Below, piece by piece: positions 6,203 to 7,595 of a DNA stretch of 7,595 nucleotides. The stretch's first letter is position 1. Every line of letters starts with the position of its first letter. The notes beneath the pieces are model-generated. The model searched no databases. It had not been told where the DNA came from and worked only from the letters and a program-made list of their open reading frames with translations. A program made the translations under genes and the position numbers. Source of the DNA: Selenomonadaceae bacterium (lineage in GTDB: Bacteria; Bacillota; Negativicutes; Selenomonadales; Selenomonadaceae); the NCBI GenBank assembly GCA_017484235.1, contig JAFUTM010000242.1, positions 1 through 7,595 of the forward strand, read 5' to 3'.

Positions 6203-6793
6203 TTAATTCCACCATCTGAAAACTCTGCGAACGTCAACAATTAAATTGTCGAAAATTGACACTTTAATGTCGGTTTTAATTGCCGCCTGATCCTCGTCTC
6301 GCATCTTATTTAGTTCGTCCTCAGTACAAGAAGTATAAATATCATCAAGTTCATATTTACTATCAATCAGGTGATAAACTTCAATATTCTTTGCCCAAGG
6401 ACTGACAATCCAATATTCTCGAACACCATTTCGTTCATAGACAGTTTTTTTGATACCAATATCTCTTTTGGCGGTTGACCTACTGAGCACCTCAACAACT
6501 AAATCCGGCGCACCGTGAATGCCATTATCTTCGATGATATTAGGATTACATACCACACTGACATCTGGAACAAAGACATTTTTCTCGTCTGGTAAATGAA
6601 CATCACATTCAACGAAAGCCGCACCACTTATATTATTCACATCGAAGTAATTCTCAAAAATACTGAATAATCTATTTGAAATTGTTATATGACTTGGATT
6701 AGGTCTTGCTGCTGCCATAATAACTTTCACTCCTTCAATAATTTCGTAGTCCGGTTCGTCGTAATATTGATAATCATAAGCCAATTCACTCAT
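6203..6793 (-). CDS. Uma2 family (DUF820) putative endonuclease, second copy
   Basis: A 196-residue protein of the Uma2/DUF820 family, which has a PD-(D/E)XK nuclease-like fold; its biological role is not established. Visible family motifs: PNPSHITISNRLF (31-43), CDVHLPD (63-69), VPDVSVV (75-81), PDLVVEVLS (96-104) with candidate catalytic D97 and E101, K115/K116, and GVREYWIV (123-130). It is a little over half identical to the neighbouring copy by eye, most strongly in residues 96-196, where the two align without gaps. Differences from the upstream copy sit near the active site: V75 in place of Arg in FRPD, and R105 in place of Pro in LSPST. I chose the ATG at 6793 because GGTGGTGAT lies just upstream; a TTG five codons earlier has no better site. 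It lies 26 bases after the first copy and 111 bases before pheT, probably co-transcribed with both. Confidence 0.88.
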   Translation of the reverse strand: MSELAYDYQYYDEPDYEIIEGVKVIMAAARPNPSHITISNRLFSIFENYFDVNNISGAAFVECDVHLPDEKNVFVPDVSVVCNPNIIEDNGIHGAPDLVVEVLSRSTAKRDIGIKKTVYERNGVREYWIVSPWAKNIEVYHLIDSKYELDDIYTSCTEDELNKMRDEDQAAIKTDIKVSIFDNLIVDVRRVFRWWN

Positions 6794-6819
6794 AACAATC
6801 ACCACCAATCACACTAATA

Positions 6820-7419
6820 TTAAGCCGGCTCATTCCACCATCTAAAAATCTTACGCACATCAACGATTAAATCGTCAAAAATTGACACGGGAATCTCATA
6901 TTTTATGGCAGCACGTTCTTTGTCTTCAAGTATTTCTAAATCATCATCAGAATAAATTTGATAAATATAATCTAATTGTAATTTACCTTCAACGAGCAGA
7001 TAAACTTGTATACTCTTGTCTTTAGGATTGACAATCCAGTATTCTTTGACACCGTGTTTTTCATAAGAATCTTTTTTAGCACCAAAATCTTTTTTTGCAG
7101 TTGATGGCGATAAAACTTCAACGACTAAATCCGGTACACCATAAACTGCTTTTTTACGCTGCACTATATTTAAATTTTTGACGACGTAAAAGTCTGGACG
7201 GAATACATCTCCATCTGGTAAATGTACATCGACATCAGCAAAAATAGCAGTTCCATTTTGTTTAAGATTTAAATAATTTCCAAATATAATGAAAAGTTGA
7301 CCAACAATTGTATTGTGATCTGGATTAGGACTTGCCGCCATATAAATTTTTTCGCCTCCAATGATTTCATATCGAGGTTCTTCTTCAATTCGATAATCAT
7401 ATGATAGTGCATTCATCAT
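6820..7419 (-). CDS. Uma2 family (DUF820) putative endonuclease, first copy
   Basis: A 199-residue member of the Uma2/DUF820 family (restriction-endonuclease-like fold, function not established). The motifs are canonical: PNPDHNTIVGQLF (31-43), DVDVHLPDGDVFRPD (62-76), PDLVVEVLSPST (96-107) with D97 and E101, K115/K116 and Y119, and GVKEYWIVNP (123-132). The C-terminal region ends in IVDVRKIFRWWN, almost the same as its neighbour. There is no signal peptide or membrane segment. AGAGGTGA lies upstream of two consecutive ATG codons (7419 and 7416); either could be the start. It begins 44 bases after the pheS stop with no terminator between, so it is probably expressed with the phe operon. No modification enzyme, toxin-antitoxin partner or transposase is next to it. 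Tandem duplication of the pair is evident, but the divergence says it is not recent. Confidence 0.9.
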   Translation of the reverse strand: MMNALSYDYRIEEEPRYEIIGGEKIYMAASPNPDHNTIVGQLFIIFGNYLNLKQNGTAIFADVDVHLPDGDVFRPDFYVVKNLNIVQRKKAVYGVPDLVVEVLSPSTAKKDFGAKKDSYEKHGVKEYWIVNPKDKSIQVYLLVEGKLQLDYIYQIYSDDDLEILEDKERAAIKYEIPVSIFDDLIVDVRKIFRWWNEPA

Positions 7420-7422
7420 AAT

Positions 7423-7430
7423 TCACCTCT
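7423..7430 (-). promoter_or_regulatory. Ribosome binding site of the first Uma2 gene
   Basis: AGAGGTGA on the minus strand, close before the ATG pair at 7419/7416. Good complementarity to the 16S rRNA 3' end supports real translation of this gene. Confidence 0.7.
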
Positions 7431-7463
7431 TTAATCATTAATTGAGAAGTGCATAAAAATTTA

Positions 7464-7595
7464 TTAAAACTGCTGCAAAAATCTAATATCATTATCATAG
7501 AAGAGACGCAGATCATCAATGCCGTACGACAGCATCGCAATGCGCTCAATTCCAAGACCGAAGGCGAATCCACTGACGACTTTAGGATCATAACC
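7464..7595 (-). CDS. pheS: Phenylalanine--tRNA ligase alpha subunit (C-terminal 43 residues; 5' part beyond window)
   Basis: The alpha subunit carries the aminoacylation active site of PheRS. Only the last 43 residues and the stop codon are inside the window. They contain the family's C-terminal class II motif 3 region, GFAFGLGIERIAML, followed by the highly conserved ending YGIDDLRLFYDNDIRFLQQF, and two consecutive TAA codons. This is the normal C-terminus, so the gene is cut by the window edge and not truncated. It is the upstream partner of pheT but is separated from it by about 1.4 kb holding two Uma2 genes. Promoter and any T-box control would lie outside the window. Confidence 0.96.
   Translation of the reverse strand, partial: GYDPKVVSGFAFGLGIERIAMLSYGIDDLRLFYDNDIRFLQQF

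Overview
This is an AT-rich bacterial chromosomal window in which every gene lies on the minus strand, so it is transcribed from right to left. Housekeeping content dominates: pheS (3' end only), two tandem Uma2-family genes, pheT, zapA, a CheY-like response regulator, a CheX/CheC-type phosphatase-like protein, tRNA-Ser(GGA), the signal recognition particle (SRP) RNA, and dnaX (5' part only). The tRNA-Ser / SRP RNA / dnaX order, the pheS..pheT-zapA order, the tRNA-encoded CCA, strong GGAGG-type ribosome sites and frequent GTG/TTG starts suggest a Firmicute. The short SRP RNA without an Alu domain and the flavour of the proteins suggest a Negativicutes/Selenomonas-like lineage. That placement is inference, not proof.

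Layout in transcription order. (1) 7595-3341: the end of pheS, two Uma2 paralogues (6820-7419 and 6203-6793), a small array of degenerate 7-bp repeats (6121-6192), pheT and zapA. Gaps are short and no terminator is visible until a strong hairpin at 3279-3315, so this looks like one operon with the Uma2 pair inserted between the two subunits of phenylalanyl-tRNA synthetase. (2) 3271-1852: a new promoter with a perfect -35 box drives a two-gene unit, a stand-alone receiver protein followed by a CheX-like protein, overlapping by one base. (3) 1855-1: a consensus promoter (TTGACA, 17 bp, TATAAT), whose -35 box contains the stop codon of the CheX-like gene, drives tRNA-Ser and probably SRP RNA. dnaX follows only about 25-40 bases after the SRP RNA and runs off the left edge.

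Functional reading: translation (PheRS, tRNA-Ser), protein targeting (SRP RNA), cell division (ZapA) and replication (DnaX) surround a small signalling module. The least ordinary parts are the Uma2 pair splitting pheS from pheT, the non-GNRA apical loop of the SRP RNA, the CheX-like protein with an unrecognised N-terminal half, and the Asn/Asp-rich tail of DnaX. I see no phage, transposase, CRISPR array or clearly new multi-gene system.
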